Shown piece after piece: positions 1 to 10,699 of a stretch of 64,000 nt of DNA. The stretch comes from Mactra quadrangularis (taxonomy: Eukaryota; Mollusca; Bivalvia; Venerida; Mactridae): assembly GCA_025267735.1 (NCBI GenBank), contig CM046303.1, forward strand, positions 54,763,403-54,827,402, given 5' to 3'. The notes under the pieces were generated by a model. That model was not told the origin of the DNA, did not search any database, and saw nothing but the letters and a program-made list of their open reading frames with translations. The translations under genes and the position numbers were made by a program. Positions within the stretch are counted from its first letter, which is position 1; every line of letters begins with the position of its first letter.

Positions 1-611
1 TAGTTGTTGTTGTTGAAGATCATAAGACTTTAGACCTTAATAAATGTGGTGGAAATGTTTTTTTCTGATACTGACAACTTCAATTAAATTGTAGAGTTAC
101 TATAATAGTAAACACTAATACTGAATGCATAATAGCATCAAAGATGCATTTAATTAGCGTATTATGAAATTTTGATTATATTTTTAATACTTTAAATATC
201 TAATAAAAATACTCTTCAGAACAGTCCACAATGGTTGCAAATTCCATGTAATATATAGTTAATCACCACGAAAAGAAAAAGAACTATGAGATATCAAATA
301 TTTTGAAGTCAAATGCTGTTGCAAAATGAAATAAATCACATGTCATTATCAAAGGTGTTTCATTAATCTGAAGATGTTTTGCTTGTTCTAAGATGATACA
401 ATGTTTTATATGGGTTTGTTATTAAACAACAGGAAGATACAAGTAATTGCAGATATGCAGGAGTTTATGTCCTTGTGTTTTAGAGATCTATTACAGTAAT
501 CCAATCCAATGGTTAATTTTAAATCTAGTATGTTGTAACACAACTCTTAATAAACCGACACCAAGCTTCCTGATTGGCGATAAGGCAGAGTGTATTAGGT
601 TTCTATGTAGA
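1..611. other. Intergenic, no gene seen
   Basis: AT-rich sequence. A short TTG microsatellite occupies the first 16 bases. The open frame at 447-629 runs into the SINE that follows and has no recognisable protein features, so I do not treat it as a gene. Confidence 0.6.
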
Positions 612-862
612 ATACTTGTCAAGTGGTAGGACGCGCGCTTAGAGATCGAGAGGTTCCGGGTTCAATTCCCACAAGGGGCACCGCTAATTTCATTGAGCAA
701 GAAATTAACCTACAGTTGTTCCACTTCAAACAGGTGTGAATGTGTTCTTTGAGGGGTCGCCTGCCTGAAGGTGATTTCCATGATCGGGGTTATCGTACTA
801 GATTTTAAAGTCGGCTGAACATGTATATGGAAGCTGACCTAAAACCGCAATTTTTATCTAAA
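612..862 (+). mobile_element. tRNA-derived SINE, family B, copy 1
   Basis: The head has an A-box-like stretch (CAAGTGGTAGGACGCGCGC) and a near-consensus B box (GGGTTCAATTCCC, about 657-669), as in tRNA-derived pol III promoters. The body contains CATTGAGCAAGAAATTAACC, a core resembling the TTGAGCAAG motif of many animal SINE-like repeats. The same head, body and tail recur at 55191-55440, and a 5' part lies inverted at 9595-9722. Near the 3' end GTCGGCT (810-816) can pair with AGCTGAC (832-838) to form a 7-bp stem with one G-U pair. No clear target-site duplication was found, which suggests an old insertion. Confidence 0.8.
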
Positions 863-2122
863 GAAAAACGCTCTAAATATAAATAAATCCGTAATGCTTA
901 CCAATATCAACATTTCCTATTATTTCTAACTTTAGTCAGGAAATTATAATAACTTACCTTATATGAGTTATCATAGCAGAAGAGAACAGCACCTTTTTGG
1001 TATAATAACACATGTACTTAGTAATCTAACCATTAAGTAAACGAAATATGTTACAGTGTGGTTGTTAGTAAATTAGACAATACTAGAATGTGTCACAGTT
1101 GAAATACTGATTAGGCTTTGACTATCGTACTTCTAAATTTGGCGTAACAGGGTATCACTGTCGACTACAAAAGCCAGTCCTTAGAAATAATGTACTAAGT
1201 GTAATTTGTTTTTAAACATAACTATGGTCATCATGAGCAACTGCAATAAGAAATTCTGAAAGTTCTTACGAAGTGTTATAGTTACGTAAGCAAATAGATT
1301 TAGTAAAAAGTAGAAATATTTCTCCCAAGCTGATGGTCACACATTGAATTGTTGTTGATATTGTCGTGTATGTATCATTTATAGCAGAGGGAATAAGCTA
1401 TAAACGAGGGAGTTTCAGTTCGCATCTTGAATGGTGTTTGATAAGAGAATCTACCAGACGATCATATAAGATTTAAGTGTAAAATTATATAACAAATAAT
1501 GCAGAAGTAAGCATATTGTGTCTGCATCATCATTCGGAATGGTAAATTGAAACTATTGAATGATCTGAATTGGATTGTTATTTTATTTATTTTATAACAC
1601 TTTCCAGTTTTAATAAAATGCAATCATATCACATAAGGGATGTGATATCAGATTCTGAACGGAAACACGAAGCTTTTGTCAAGATGCAGTTAGATGTTTC
1701 TGTTGTTGCAATGCGATAGAATTACACATTAATAATCCAACATGACCGAGTTAACCCGATGCTCCTCCACTATATAATACACGATTCTATGCTCCTTTAT
1801 TTCCATATGCATTTTTCGAAAACATCGCTTGCAGAAAATAGTTCCAATCATTATTGTTTCAAATCATCACATACATGTTTAAAAGTATACCATTTGTTGT
1901 ACCAAATTAGCATTACTAAGAAGTCACGTGATCACTTTAAGTACACAGGACTTTTCATTTCACAAATATGTTTCAGATTAACTTATGTCAATTTCACTTT
2001 GATATAGCAACTTGCTATCAAGCCGAGTCAAAATATCAAATTTAAAACTGATGTTGCTAGTCTTTATCATCCCAACACAATTTTACTGCAAAAAATAAAA
2101 ATATAGCGACAACAAAAAAAAA
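863..2122. other. Intergenic, no gene seen
   Basis: AT-rich sequence with only short open frames and no recognisable protein, RNA gene or mobile-element end. Confidence 0.55.
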
Positions 2123-2243
2123 CGCGAAAATAAAAAAGCGCGAAAACAAATAACCGCGAAAATAAAAAAGCGCGAAAATAAAAAAGCGCGAAAACAAATA
2201 ACCGCGAAAATAAAAAAGTGCGAAAACAACCGCGAAAATACCA
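2123..2243. repeat. 16-bp CGCG minisatellite
   Basis: Seven or more tandem units of 16 bp in two alternating forms, CGCGAAAATAAAAAAG (a) and CGCGAAAACAAATAAC (b), arranged a-b-a-a-b-a and then a shortened b-like unit. CGCG recurs every 16 bp in otherwise CpG-poor sequence. The minus-strand open frames here, rich in repeated FALFYFR and LFSRF peptides, are translations of the satellite and not genes. Confidence 0.9.
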
Positions 2244-3283
2244 GCGGACACTAAAGCCCATTTTTTGAACATGTTTGATATAAGCAGAAGTACATACAAT
2301 AGTCTCATAGAGACTAGTGACTCTATTATTAATTAGGATAATGAACGCATATTCATTAATATATCCCAGTCAGTGGGTCCGGTCTAATGTATAGACAGTT
2401 CTCTTAGTGAACCTTTCCTTTTAGTATAATAGTTAGATATATTGATCCAATCAAAACAGACATGTATAAATCTCCAAGGTATACATTCTTGCTAGCAAAG
2501 GTTAGTGACATATGACAAATATGTCCCTCGTTCCATGCATTATTTATGCGTATCGTCAAATAGAGAATATGCACGTGAACTTTTATGAATCAATGATGAC
2601 AACGATGTCAATACTCATTCGTAAGTGAATTAGAAAATATTTTCCATATACTCGGACCGTTCTTACCTATGAATATAGAAAAACTAAGTATAAAATTGAA
2701 TGGTTCCCTGTTTTGTTTTGTTTTTTGATAAAAAGAATCGTTCAATATCATGAAACGAGTTTTAAAGGTTGTTATACTCTATTTAAGTATTCCCATTCAA
2801 ACTTAAGTATCATGCAATTTTGTTATCGCCAACTTTATTTTAGCCCGCTCTTTCGATTCAATTGAGGAAGAATCAGAAAGAAAAAAATCACAGTATATCG
2901 TACGAGAAAAAAAATATTGCAAATCAACTACGTGAATTTAATACAGAAAACCTGAAGTCGAATTTCAAGAACGTACTATCCTGCATAATTTAAAGTTATT
3001 TAGACTTGATACATAAACATAAATATTTTTTAAAAAAGGTACTAAAAAAGGTACAAGTATCTCCGCCTTACGTTTACGATTAGTTAAATCATAAACTTCT
3101 AAGATAAAGATTAAATTAACAACATCGTTAAATTGTTGAGGCTTCGATGAATATAACACTATAAACCTAGTTAAAGGCAGTAAATAATACATAAATATTT
3201 CCTTGATTTTTAAGGTACACGTATAACCCATTTCAATTATTCTACAAAAAGCGTGAAACACCTAAGAAATATTTGAAATTAAC
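2244..3283. other. Intergenic, no gene seen
   Basis: AT-rich sequence. A 98-codon minus-strand frame at 2965-3261 has no recognisable features. No element ends were found. Confidence 0.5.
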
Positions 3284-3590
3284 ATTTTTGTTGGGTTTAA
3301 AAACGACTAGCAACACATTGTATAGTTCATATCACGTTGGAAAGTTGATCTACACAGCGTTCCTGAAAATGCTAAATACCTTGATTTAACTGTTAACCAG
3401 CTACTAGACGCATACTTCCGTTAGTGACTGGCCACTGTCCTACATGATTAACATTCAGTGGTAGGAGGGAAAATGGATGTTGACATTTTTTTATGACAAA
3501 GCACAACAAAAGTATGCCAAGCCCGGAAATCGAACCTACGATTCTTCGATCCAAAGACTTGTGCGCTACCGACTGAGCTAGCTGGGCGAG
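3284..3590 (-). mobile_element. tRNA-derived SINE, family A, copy 1 (antisense)
   Basis: On the minus strand the element begins at about 3590 with a tRNA-like head carrying an A box (TAGCTCAGTCGGTAGCGC) and a B box (GGTTCGATTTCC). A shared body follows (CCTCCTACCACTGA, then GTAGGACAG, GTCACT, AAGTATGCGTCTAGTAG and CTGGTTAACAG), and it ends in TGTGTTGCTA and AAACCCAACAA. It is a near full-length family member of about 307 bp. The 3' hairpin arms have decayed (AACG and CGTT remain). Diverged copies are listed at 13732, 30686, 57662 and 61222. Confidence 0.88.
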
Positions 3591-4784
3591 TAGCAAGATT
3601 ATTAATAGTAAAAAAACTCCACAATAGAAACAGAAACTGTTGTTTTGTCGGTTAAATGCACCGGAAATACAAAAATCACCATGATATTGTGCAGACACAA
3701 ACCTGCTATGTTAGCTCAGATACTACAATTATTGGTTGAAAAAAAAACTTATTTTTATAGAGCGCCTCATCCATCAGGAGCTTAACAACAGCAACTAGCA
3801 AAACAAACCTTTATCAGTAAAAACGTCCATATCTTAGAAATCTTATCAATTTGCACGAAGGCAGTAACAAGCATTATCACTTCTCCAATGTAAATAATAT
3901 CGAAATATATCGCGCCTCGTATGAAAATATCCTAAAATAACAAAAAATCCGTCGATCGAATGTCTTGAAAAATATTCATCATAAAAAATGGTAAGCAAAT
4001 CAAATCAAATTGTCATGTTAGTATTTTTTAAGTATAAAACCAAACAGTTTCTTCAGTTAAATATATAAAAAAAAACCTGTCGCTATTTCACTGAGTTATG
4101 AATATAAGCCGAGCAGATGGATCACCGGGTTAGTAGGTTTTATTACAACAGATGTGTTATATTTATCATTATAAAACACTATCTTCATTTAATACAAATA
4201 GAAACTACAGATTCAGATTGCGATTGATAAATTTTCAGTATAAAATATAAATAAATTCTCAGGTCGAAACTCGTACATTAATAATCATGTATTTATTTGG
4301 AAAAAACAAAGAATTCTCTACTTATCTACACTATTGCAAAAACCGTCTTATAACATGATAATAAATTTTGTTTAGCATATGTATTACTCATAGCCAAGCC
4401 TACCACAGGTGAAGCTATTGCAAATTGACCTGAGACAAACTAAAACATTGCCATATCAAAAGTATTGCTTGTCAAATTGACCTGGGGTAAAATAAACATT
4501 GCAATACCACAATTCTACAGCTTGTGCAGATTTACCAAGGACAAATATTACAAATGCCATACAGTTTTTAATCAGTTGAAATCGTACAGAAGTGTGCTAT
4601 TTTTAACTATTATCAGGTCAATTTGCACCAACTAAAACTAGCATATTGCAATATGATTGTATTTAAGCCTCAAATTTAAACTTATAATTTCAGAACATAA
4701 TTACGAATGAACAGTCGATTAAAACAATGAAAGTAAAAATTACGAATGAGGTAGGTGTAGGATGACACGTTCTCGTAAATACAT
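3591..4784. other. Intergenic; degenerate short repeat at 4415-4670
   Basis: No gene seen. A motif like TTGCAAATTGACCTGAG with AAACTAAAACATTGC follows occurs at about 4418 and, degenerate, at about 4467. It reappears inverted at about 4614-4660 (TCAGGTCAATTTGCACC). This may be a decayed foldback element, but its ends cannot be set. Confidence 0.45.
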
Positions 4785-5023
4785 GTATAGTTCTATTACA
4801 TTAACCTGTCACAACTTGAATAATTACACGGTCACTGAATGTATTATAATTTAACTTCTTTTTAACAATTGAGACTCCAATCCATATTAGTTATTGATAA
4901 TTTAACAATTATTCAGCGATTTTGAATATCGGGGTTATAACAAGTTCCAAAGGAGTTAAAAATAACAGATTCAGTGTCCGTGTAATTATCTAAGTTGTGA
5001 CAGGTTAATAACATAGTGTTACA
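4785..5023. mobile_element. MITE family 1, copy 1 (about 239 bp)
   Basis: A non-coding element with long terminal inverted repeats. The left end contains TTAACCTGTCACAACTTGAA and ACGGTCACTGAAT; the right end contains ATTCAGTGTCCGTG and TAAGTTGTGACAGGTTAA, the reverse complement. The copy at 7844-8084 has the same layout and a recognisably related interior (ATTTAACTTCTTTTTAAC, GATTTTGAATATC). The outermost bases of the right end have decayed. It has no coding capacity, so it would have depended on a transposase encoded elsewhere. Confidence 0.88.
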
Positions 5024-5863
5024 TCAAAACACTTAAAGCATTACAGAAGAATCCTGTATTTATTATAAGACTGCCTATAAAATTTAAGTATACTTAAAAA
5101 AACTAGCACTGTAGAAATACCTGCTATATATTATGTAAACAATTTTAATGATACACTTAAATTTAACAGAACCTTGTTATAAATACATTATTAAAACGTC
5201 TAACACGCTTGGATATCAACTCCTTGGAAAGTATATCAAACTGCGACATAACGTAGTTAATAATGATGATTAGGGAAAAATGATTAATGACTTCGGTGAG
5301 TTTTTGTGCCATGACGGATAAAATGGTACTAGATTTTTGCATTCTACAAATTGTATCGATTAGTCAATCACTATGAAAATTAAAACGTTCCGGCGTAGGA
5401 TATAGGTACGAACGTGAATAATTTATGGCAAATGATGAGATGAGTTTAATCTTGCGCGTTAATCTTGACTCTTAATGGTATAGCATTTACATGGAAAGAA
5501 AATAATTGATTGAATCATAAGAAGGTATTAACATTGATGTTGTTATAAAAAGAGCACACATCTCACTGTCGTAATACACTGTACGGTTAAGTCAAGTTTG
5601 CCATCAGGAAACAGAGGTTGAGTGTTACAATGTAAACACAGGAGTCTATACCTGGTTGAATACAAATGATTATAAAGCAATTAATGCGGATTGAAATAAA
5701 GAAATAAAAAAAAATAAAGTCGGTTTGCATTTTTTCCCTTCTTTTTGCAGGCCATCTTGGTTGACTTTACAATACAGTGTCACATGACAGTGAAATCTAT
5801 GACAGTGAATTAAGTGAAACACATTTCAAAAGAAAGTTGTATTGCTGAATCCAATGTTGTTTT
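5024..5863. other. Intergenic, no gene seen
   Basis: AT-rich sequence. A TATAAAAAG motif at about 5543 has no supportable downstream reading frame. Confidence 0.5.
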
Positions 5864-6216
5864 TTAAAGGTACTCATTCACTGATTTCAACTTAAATATC
5901 AACTTTTCTTAAACTATCAAAATTGTTTGGAAACATATTTTGAAGCAGTAAATTAGTGATTTGATAATGACAATTTTAGTGCAAATTGACATACTGCTAC
6001 AAATGATGGTGTTTTAAGTAGCAAAAATCTACACCGTATGTCACGGTATAAACAATTTTAGTGCTTTTTGTGACTTTTATTGTATATTTCTTGCAATTTA
6101 TAGGCCTGTTTGTCCTGAAATATTAGGAATTAATTTTTTGACACAATTACAGACACTGGATGGTATTTTGAAAGTATAAAAAAATCTAAGTCAAATCTGT
6201 GAACTAATACCTTTAA
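5864..6216. mobile_element. MITE family 2, copy 1 (about 353 bp, TTAA ends)
   Basis: The left end TTAAAGGTACTCATTCACTG matches the reverse complement of the right end (TTAAAGGTATTAGTTCACAG). A second diverged copy at 12987-13360 shares both ends and an interior track (TTGTGAnTTTTATT, CTGTTTGT, ACACAATTA, AGACACT). TTAA at both outer edges of both copies is consistent with a piggyBac-type TTAA target, although the TTAA could instead be part of the inverted repeat. No coding capacity. Confidence 0.8.
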
Positions 6217-6498
6217 TGTTAACATCATTTTAAAGAATCTTCGTGGTCAAAGAATGTTGTCCGACTTTTGGTCAGAGATATCTGTGCATATGAATCATTA
6301 TGATAAATATATGATAATTATCAAAGCATACTAGTTAAAGAGTATACATCTATGTCAGATGAATTGTGTCACATAAATAAAATAAAAATACATATCTATC
6401 CTAATTTGTATCACTTTTGATAGACCACTACGAAAATATTTTTCCCAAATTATGTCTCTGTGATAGAAAAGACACGGACGAACTCTTAAATATTATAC
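6217..6498. other. Spacer, nothing seen
   Basis: AT-rich spacer between the MITE and the 23-bp minisatellite. Confidence 0.5.
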
Positions 6499-6613
6499 GA
6501 TTGCCCAGCATAAATCTAACTGATTGCCCAGCATAAATCTAACTGATTGCCCAGCATAAATCAAACGGATTGCCCAGCATAAATCAAACGGATTGCCCAG
6601 CATAAATTAAACT
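6499..6613. repeat. 23-bp minisatellite, five units
   Basis: Five head-to-tail units beginning GATTGCCCAGCATAAAT at 6499, 6522, 6545, 6568 and 6591. Units 1-2 end in CTAACT, units 3-4 in CAAACG and unit 5 in TAAAC. The paired subtypes suggest duplication of whole blocks rather than single units. No sign of coding. Confidence 0.95.
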
Positions 6614-7843
6614 ACGTACAAAATAGCACGCAATATGCTACAATGTTAAAATATATGTGTAATAAAGTCGGATAATTAAAAACCTGTGTTGGTACATGTA
6701 TCTTTTATGTCATTTTGAAATGTGCTTTATCAATATCACATACATTTTTTTACCAAATAACATATCATCGTATATATTTATACACTTTGAAGTATCTATG
6801 CATATTTACATCCCAAAATAATTATTTCTTACATTGCATATTATGGAGGTTCAAAACGTACAGCCCTCACATTGCTTGTCAGAAGTGACTGTTAGTTTGT
6901 AGTCAGCTAGACGTTATTATAACACCATGTTAATATGTTTGACATTTTCTTACCGACATCCTTGAACTATCAGTCTTAATGCTAACGAGTATAACACTTG
7001 CTGACGAAGGGATAAATACGAAATGAGATAAATCTCTTACAATGCATAAACTTATTCAAGATGGATGGCAATAGATGTATCTTCTCCATGTACTATGGAA
7101 TATTAACGTTTTTTTGTTGATAAAACAACACATCAAATCCGCCATAAACTTTTACGGAAAAAATATACCACGAACATGATAAATCTTTCGAAACCATTTC
7201 CCGGTACACAAACTAATGTTTTTTTAGGGTTTAGGATTTTTCCCCTATAAAATGTCTGTCTTAAAGTCCAAGGCATTACGCCATATTATTTACTCCTAAT
7301 AGTCCGATATCAAAAGTCAATTGTTATGTATACAAACTTAATGGCCATGAAAAAAGTTCATTCAATGAACTGTAACTTAACTTGTTGCTAGGTTTTGAGA
7401 AATAAAACGAGCGAGCGGATCCAACAAAGGGTGATATGAGATACTGGCCTTCCGTTAAAAAATAGTGCTTCTAAAACTAAGTATGTCATACCTACGGTGC
7501 CAGAAAGGATAGAAATCGTAGGTACATAAGAGATATCCCAAAGGGATAGCTGATTCGAACCTTTACCGGCTGATTATGCCTTTAAATGAAAATGGCACAA
7601 ATATTTCGAGTTTCCTCCATTTATAAGGTATATCAAGACGTTGCAGCTTTAGTAAAAGGTATTCGAGTACTAGTTAAAGACAAAGTTCGAGTTAAAGCGA
7701 GTTGGGTGAGCTGTTTGCCTTAAAATGACCAAAGTTTGTATTGGCAAGGCGTTATATCCGTTAAAAATGTTTCTTATTAATAACAGTTACTCATAATCAA
7801 AATTGCCAAAATAGTTTCTAAATGAAGTATCGATAAAATATTC
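6614..7843. other. Intergenic, no gene seen
   Basis: AT-rich sequence without supportable frames or element ends. Confidence 0.5.
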
Positions 7844-8084
7844 GTATAGTTCTATTATATTAACCTGCCACAACTTGATTAATTTCACGGTCACTGAATG
7901 TGTTATTATTTAACTTCTTTTTAACCATTGACCAACTGATCCATACCAATTATTGATGATCTAACTATATATGCAGAGATTTTGAATATCCGGAAAATAA
8001 CAAGTTTGAAACAAATTAAAAATAACAAATTCAGTGACCGTGAAATTATTCAAGTTGTGACAGGTTAATATAATAGAACTATAC
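7844..8084. mobile_element. MITE family 1, copy 2 (241 bp)
   Basis: The better-preserved copy. The outer 24 bases (beginning GTATAGTTCTATTATATTAA) are a perfect inverted match, and the repeat continues through ACTTGATTAATTTCACGG and TCACTGAAT for 56 bases in all with about two mismatches. The interior is non-coding and related to 4785-5023. Near-perfect inverted repeats suggest that this copy, or its source, was mobile more recently than copy 1. TIR length, size and lack of coding capacity fit a MITE; its superfamily is unassigned. Confidence 0.92.
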
Positions 8085-8582
8085 TCGTGGTTGAACATAT
8101 CTGTGCCTCGACCACGCCCCTTGATTTAATACATAGATCAGCCCATGTACTACACATGTATAGTTTTTAAACAGTGATAATGGATAGTAAATAATGGTTA
8201 CACAACATCAATATTGTTCAACATGATGATTTTATTTGAACAAGATCTTTAAAACAAATATAAAATATGATATGTATATGATACATTGATTGTCCTTAAA
8301 AGGACAAAAACTATTTGAGGTCAAGTGCATGCATATCAACTTGAAACAAGTTTGTTAAAAAACAAACATTCCAAAAATATGTTATGTATTTTAAATGACA
8401 TACTTTTCTGTAGGAATTTTTCACGGCGCCTTTAAGTTTAAAAATGGTCAATAAAGACTCAATAGTATCATTGTATATGTGTATATTAACTTTCTACTTA
8501 AACATTAGAAAATAAGTATTCAAAAGTATTCATATACACGTAGTGTAGTGAAATCGTTACTTCAATGTGCTACATGTACACG
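8085..8582. other. Intergenic, nothing seen
   Basis: AT-rich spacer without supportable frames or element ends. Confidence 0.5.
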
Positions 8583-8668
8583 TATTTCAATAAGTTTGTT
8601 TTTGTTTGTTTGGGTTTTACGGCGCATCAACACAAAAAGGTCATATCGCGCCGAATATTTCAATAAGT
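8583..8668 (-). mobile_element. Headless mini-retroposon, copy 1, with 13-bp target-site duplication
   Basis: A 60-bp insertion (8596-8655) lies between perfect direct repeats TATTTCAATAAGT (8583-8595 and 8656-8668). On the minus strand it reads TTC, then GGCGCGATATGACC, TGTGTTGATGCGCC, GTAAAACCC and a CAAA-type tail. There is no tRNA-like head and no A or B box. GGCGC and GCGCC can pair to close a stem-loop. The body resembles the last 40 or so bases of the family A SINE (TGATATnACC, TGTGTTG, CGGCG, TAAACCCAA). The duplication and oligo-CAAA-type tail are hallmarks of LINE-driven retroposition. Confidence 0.85.
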
Positions 8669-9594
8669 GTTTGGTCCAAATATAAAAAGACCACAGTGGA
8701 AATAAGAGTTTCTCTTTCTAGTGATATTACGTTATGAAATTTCTGATTTTTATGATTAATTTCTCGTATGTATACAATGCCGGAAAAAATATCCAAGATT
8801 CGTCGATGGTATTGTTCAACTTACATTTGGTACAAATGACTTTAAGAAGCGAATTATACCTGTTTCAAAAGATATAGTAGTAAGTACCACAGGAGATCGA
8901 TGCGTTTTGTCTTGGAGCCGTACAGGCCTTCTATGGTTAGTATCATGCTCTTAGACAATACAAGTTTACAAATAGTCAACAACTTATTTTGTACATAATA
9001 CAAAGTACGACCAATAATAGCGAAAGTTGACTTAGAAAATACCAAAAGTCAAAAAGAGAGACGCATGGTGGCGACTGACTAGTCGATAAGGAAAACATTT
9101 TTTATCGTGGAACTTTTGGTTTGATGCATCCATGGTGGTGACGAGCTTTAAAGCTAATTCGGCAAAATTATATAGTTTCCTAAAATAGAGTAATCTAGTA
9201 CAAGACCATGTAAGCACCAAGACCACCCAGCTAGCACATGGAAGCTGTCGTAAACAGACACTAAAACATGACAACATACCGTGCTTTCCGTCAATCAGAG
9301 ATGAAACTGCTCGGATGTTTTATCAATTAGTTTATCAATGAACAATATAAGTAATGTGTAATTTTATGGTTAGTTAATCACGTGATCGACAGTGGCATAT
9401 ACTTATAATTATAATAACTGTAATACGTAAACATTGAAGTTTATAGTGTCTCATGCTATTGCATATGCACCGCTTTTACTGCGTTTATACTTGGTATCTG
9501 AGCTACTGGTATCTATCAATATCCCTAAGGAGTATTTTTACTCCGTTTTTGTGCAGCCAATGAAATGGCACAAAGGAATATAACCATTCTTGCA
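8669..9594. other. Intergenic, no gene seen
   Basis: Two overlapping minus-strand frames of 63 and 81 codons (8854-9277) have no recognisable features. Confidence 0.5.
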
Positions 9595-9722
9595 GGTTTC
9601 TATTTACACCTGCGTGAAGTGAAGCGATCGCAGAACAATCACTTGCTCTAGAAAATTAGCACAGAACCCCTGACCTTTCAATCCTTTAGCGCGCGACTTA
9701 CCACTTGGTCATTGCTCCGAAA
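9595..9722 (-). mobile_element. SINE family B fragment (antisense, 3' truncated)
   Basis: The reverse complement reads CAAGTGGTAAGTCGCGCGCT, then GGTCAGGGGTTC, CTAGAGCAAGTGATTG, and CACTTCACGCAGGTGTAAAT. It parallels 612-740 (CAAGTGGTAGGACGCGCGCT, CATTGAGCAAGAAATTAAC, CACTTCAAACAGGTGTGAAT). The B box is partly lost and the 3' half is missing, so this is an old remnant. Confidence 0.72.
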
Positions 9723-9894
9723 TACGAAAAACTCTTGATAAAAATACTTAAATCACAGATAATTGTATCAAAATCACTCTACTCAGCTGAAGTCAAGTTT
9801 GCAAAACTATTTTAGTGCATTCAAAAATATATTTTTATTACAAAATCCTAGTAACAGCACGCAAAAAAATCACTGTCCTACAGTCTTATTTATA

Positions 9895-10146
9895 CGGAAC
9901 ACCTAAAGTGACATTTAGAAATACATTTTAATTTTCACAATTATTTCATTTAAACGTAATACTAAATCGTTTTTACGAAATATCATTTTGCTTTAATGGA
10001 ATAATACTACATCTAAACTAAATAATTATCAAGTTTAAACGAAATAATACATCATTTCGTTTTCCCAAAATGATTAAAAACGTTATTTTTTTGCGAAAAT
10101 CATTTCGTGAAAAAAGGTATTTCAAAATGTCACTTTCGGGCCTCCG
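9895..10146. mobile_element. TA-flanked MITE (252 bp)
   Basis: The left end CGGAACACCTAAAGTGACAT and the reverse complement of the right end CGGAGGCCCGAAAGTGACAT match at 25 of 30 positions over the full repeat. TA lies immediately outside both ends (9893-9894 and 10147-10148), as expected for a Tc1/mariner-like TA target duplication. The interior is AT-rich, non-coding and itself partly self-complementary (CATTTCGTTTT, AAAATCATTTCG). Confidence 0.8.
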
Positions 10147-10148
10147 TA

Positions 10149-10699
10149 AATTTACAACGCTAATTTAGAACTTTTAGATTTTTTACTTTGTATGCGACCT
10201 TTTTTTGTATGAACATAATTTAAATTATCCTATGCTCAAACAATACATTTATATTCTTTAAATTAGACCTAGATAGACAAAAGTCATAGTAAAGTATGAG
10301 TTCATCTAGACAATGAAAAGTTGAAAAATGCGGCTTTGCAATTAAACACTAATTCTAAGAAATATCCTGAGATTTTCCAAGAATCGAAATTAATACTATA
10401 AATTTAACTAAAACTAGAAACTTTCTTTAATTTGCAACATGTTATTAAAAAATTTGAACTTTATAGCATAAATAGCTCTGATTTCCGTTAGTTCATTAAC
10501 TGTTCTGTACTTGCACCGTTCACATTAAACGTTTTTAGAACTAAATTAAAAAAAATATGACGACAAATTAAAAGTAGGCTTATATTAATGCGCGAAAACA
10601 CAAGAACTTGTTGAGTACGAAAAAAAACCGGACGAATACTTGATTACATGATGTTCACTTTTCATGCATATTTAAGACAATGGCATCAAAGTTCCTTAA
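10149..10699. other. Intergenic, nothing seen
   Basis: Very AT-rich spacer with no supportable frames. Confidence 0.5.

Noticed and set aside
2057..2308. Minus-strand frames encoding repeated FALFYFRG and FSRFFIF peptides
   Set aside because: They are translations of the 16-bp minisatellite; the periodicity is in the DNA, and two frames give similar output.
3520..3590. tRNA-like sequence with A and B boxes (also at 13740, 30690, 57665 and 61500)
   Set aside because: Each is followed by the same SINE body and tail, several have mutated B boxes, and none shows a complete tRNA cloverleaf, so they are SINE heads and not tRNA genes.
6499..6613. Could the 23-bp repeats be a CRISPR array?
   Set aside because: Units are directly adjacent with no unique spacers, there are no cas genes, and the context is eukaryotic.
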